From Pullulanibacillus pueri (lineage in GTDB: Bacteria; Bacillota; Bacilli; Bacillales; Sporolactobacillaceae): 64,000 bases of DNA. Shown here piece by piece: positions 62,570 through 64,000 of the stretch (position 1 is its first letter; each line of letters begins with the position of its first letter). Location of the stretch: positions 1-64,000 of the forward strand of contig NZ_BMFV01000008.1 of assembly GCF_014639255.1 (NCBI RefSeq), in the 5' to 3' direction. The position numbers were made by a program, and so were the translations under genes. The notes under the pieces are model-generated. The model was not told the DNA's origin. It ran no database searches and worked only from the letters and a program-made list of their open reading frames with translations.

Positions 62570-62615
62570 GGTCTAAAAAATTCGATGAATGAATTTTTTA
62601 GACCTTTTTTATATT
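62570..62615 (+). terminator. Terminator of the DUF2627-MscS unit
   Basis: GGTCTAAAAAATTC (62570-62583) and GAATTTTTTAGACC (62591-62604) form a perfect 14-bp stem with a 7-base loop and are followed by TTTTTT. Confidence 0.9.
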
Positions 62616-62660
62616 TCTATAAAAATAAATGATGGTAATAACTTTCTCTTGTCACTATGC

Positions 62661-63875
62661 TTATGCCCCTCTCCTTTGCTCCTGTAAAGAATGTTTATTT
62701 TTCGTTGAGCGCCCCGATAACGTTGTGACCAAAATATAGAGAAGGATAAAGACAAAAATAAGGACTGAAGAGGTTCCAAACATTTTATGAAAACTTGTGG
62801 CATCGGCTACGGTTCCTAATGAGACAGCACCAAGGGCCATCCCTAAATCCATAAAATTAAGGGTCATGGCATTCGCTGTACCTTTTTTATCTGGAGCTAC
62901 CCGACTCACTGCCCAGGCTTGAAGTGTAGGCTGAATGACCCCATAGGCGATACCATAAAATACTGCAGATAAGATTAATCCTCCTGTCGTCCCTGTCTGT
63001 GATAAGCATAAAAGTCCAACAATCCCACAAATCGCTGAAGGAATAATAAGAAATTTGTGTCCGAAACGGTCATAAATTCTTCCTGAAAACGGACGTGTTA
63101 CAATCATCGCAACAGCGGTAACCAAGAAAAACAAGGAGGTATGATCCTGAATATGAGATTCTTTTCCTAGGCCATCGATAAAATTGACGATTCCTGAAAA
63201 CGTAATATAAAATAACATCACCAAAAAGGTCGGCATAAAGGCTTTTTTATCAAAAGCATAAGAAAGAACGGATCCTCTTGGTGTCTTAGTTTGCGCAAGG
63301 GGTTCTGAACGTTTATTCTTTATAAAAAAGCTACCCACTAAGGTCAATAGGGCCAATACAATGGTCAGACCTAACAACCAAATAAAAGGCGTTGATTGTA
63401 AAAGCGCTAAGGCTAGCATTGGCGCTAAACTGGTTCCGAGACTTGTAGCCAGACCAAAATAACCAATGCCCTCACCAAGCCTTTTCGTGGGAATTAATTG
63501 CGTCGCGAAGGTCGCTAGAAGCGTCGTCGCAATACCAAAGGTCATACCCTGTAAAAACCGAAGTAGCATTAATAAAGAAAAAGACTCTTGACCTAAACTT
63601 GCCGCAAGAGTAAGTGTTAAGAATATTAATGTTGAAATTAATGTGATTTTCATGTTGATTTTATGAACGAATATACCAATAAATGGACGAATAACAATAG
63701 CCCCTAACATAAAAAAGGTCGTCATCAGCCCACCTTTTGATGAACTTCCGGTTGTTCCTGTTATAAATATGGGAAACCCCGCTGTTAATGATTGTAAACA
63801 TAGAAAAAATAAAAATGTTAAAACGATGACCATTACAAATTGGGTGGTCCATAGCTTTGATGATTGATCTGTCAT
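62661..63875 (-). CDS. MFS transporter
   Basis: A 404-residue major facilitator with about 12 spans; the loop 2-3 motif is present only in weak form (RPFIGIFVHKINMK) and the repeat in the second half is RPFSGRIYDRFGHKF. It resembles drug/sugar exporters of the DHA1 type. GAGGGA precedes the ATG. It begins 12 bases after the stop of a MarR-like gene, a common regulator-exporter pair. Substrate unknown. Confidence 0.85.
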   Translation of the reverse strand: MTDQSSKLWTTQFVMVIVLTFLFFLCLQSLTAGFPIFITGTTGSSSKGGLMTTFFMLGAIVIRPFIGIFVHKINMKITLISTLIFLTLTLAASLGQESFSLLMLLRFLQGMTFGIATTLLATFATQLIPTKRLGEGIGYFGLATSLGTSLAPMLALALLQSTPFIWLLGLTIVLALLTLVGSFFIKNKRSEPLAQTKTPRGSVLSYAFDKKAFMPTFLVMLFYITFSGIVNFIDGLGKESHIQDHTSLFFLVTAVAMIVTRPFSGRIYDRFGHKFLIIPSAICGIVGLLCLSQTGTTGGLILSAVFYGIAYGVIQPTLQAWAVSRVAPDKKGTANAMTLNFMDLGMALGAVSLGTVADATSFHKMFGTSSVLIFVFILLYILVTTLSGRSTKNKHSLQEQRRGA

Positions 63876-63887
63876 GTATTATCCCTC

Positions 63888-64000
63888 TTAATCTTTGATG
63901 TCTTGAATATTATGAATGATTTTTCTTAACACGTCTTGGTAGTTGCTTAATTCCTCAGTAGAGAGTCCTGCTACTATTTGTTCAAAGATCTCTTCGATAA
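63888..64000 (-). CDS. MarR-family regulator, C-terminal end (partial)
   Basis: The window ends inside this gene. The visible 37 codons (about IEEIFEQIVAGLSTEELSNY, then QDVLRKIIHNI) form the last dimerisation helix typical of MarR proteins, with the usual gLSxEEL...LRKI spacing. It would be transcribed together with the MFS gene and probably represses it. Confidence 0.6.
   Translation of the reverse strand, partial: IEEIFEQIVAGLSTEELSNYQDVLRKIIHNIQDIKD

Noticed and set aside
1..64000. CRISPR array, tRNA or rRNA genes, prophage or insertion sequence with transposase
   Set aside because: No regularly spaced direct repeats, no tRNA cloverleaf or rRNA sequence recognised, and no transposase, integrase (other than XerD) or phage structural gene seen.

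Overview
The window comes from a low-to-moderate GC, endospore-forming member of the Bacillales. It carries spoIIM, a Fur of the Bacillus type, XerD, YqzK, NudF, bacilliredoxin BrxB, DUF2627 and Prli42, and strong GGAGG-type ribosome binding sites throughout. The order pdp-pupG-deoB-xerD-yqzK-fur-spoIIM-endoQ-nudF, then yqkF, yqjQ-yqjP, glycerophosphodiesterase, namA, rnz, dinB, M20 peptidase, brxB and the bkd genes, follows (reversed) the part of the Bacillus subtilis chromosome between drm/pupG and bkd. Accessory blocks are inserted into it. A Sporolactobacillaceae-like genus would fit, but that is a guess. Most genes lie on the minus strand.

Layout: 0.1-8.0 kb is nucleoside salvage, chromosome dimer resolution, iron regulation, sporulation and DNA repair. 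8.3-20.0 kb is an alpha-mannan utilisation island: secreted GH76 endo-mannanase, an oligosaccharide ABC importer, cytoplasmic GH125 exo-mannosidase, two oxidoreductase/isomerase pairs and a GntR-LacI hybrid regulator. It has a perfect cre site, a probable self-operator and an internal terminator. 20.1-30.8 kb holds a cysteine hydrolase, YqkF, an ACT protein, an EPSP synthase of an unusual type, a dead DHFR fragment, a second DNA sliding clamp, a nucleotidyltransferase, thiolase, MFS, a thioredoxin-like protein and a small unannotated 41-residue ORF. 30.8-33.6 kb is an eroded drug-exporter locus: a broken TetR gene, a 17-codon leader peptide with a switching hairpin over the next ribosome binding site, and an ABC exporter with a frameshift.

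33.7-38.8 kb carries an autoregulated ECF sigma/membrane partner pair, a methyltransferase, a phosphatase, YqjQ and YqjP. 39.0-47.5 kb carries glycerophosphodiesterase, NamA, RNase Z, PssA, a MoxR-DUF58-DUF4129 operon and Pol IV. 47.8-54.5 kb has an oligopeptide-binding lipoprotein, M20 peptidase, Prli42, L,D-transpeptidase, BrxB and a YtrA-type regulator with a DUF1648 membrane protein. 54.7-60.6 kb is the branched-chain keto acid dehydrogenase operon with leucine dehydrogenase but without ptb, buk or bkdR. The end has DUF2627, an MscS channel, an MFS permease and the tail of a MarR-like regulator.

Degenerate palindromic intergenic repeats recur at about 21.8, 25.7, 47.7, 49.8, 50.0 and (a different type) 51.4 kb. 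Many gene starts were set from ribosome binding sites and family length, so they are shorter than the longest open frame.
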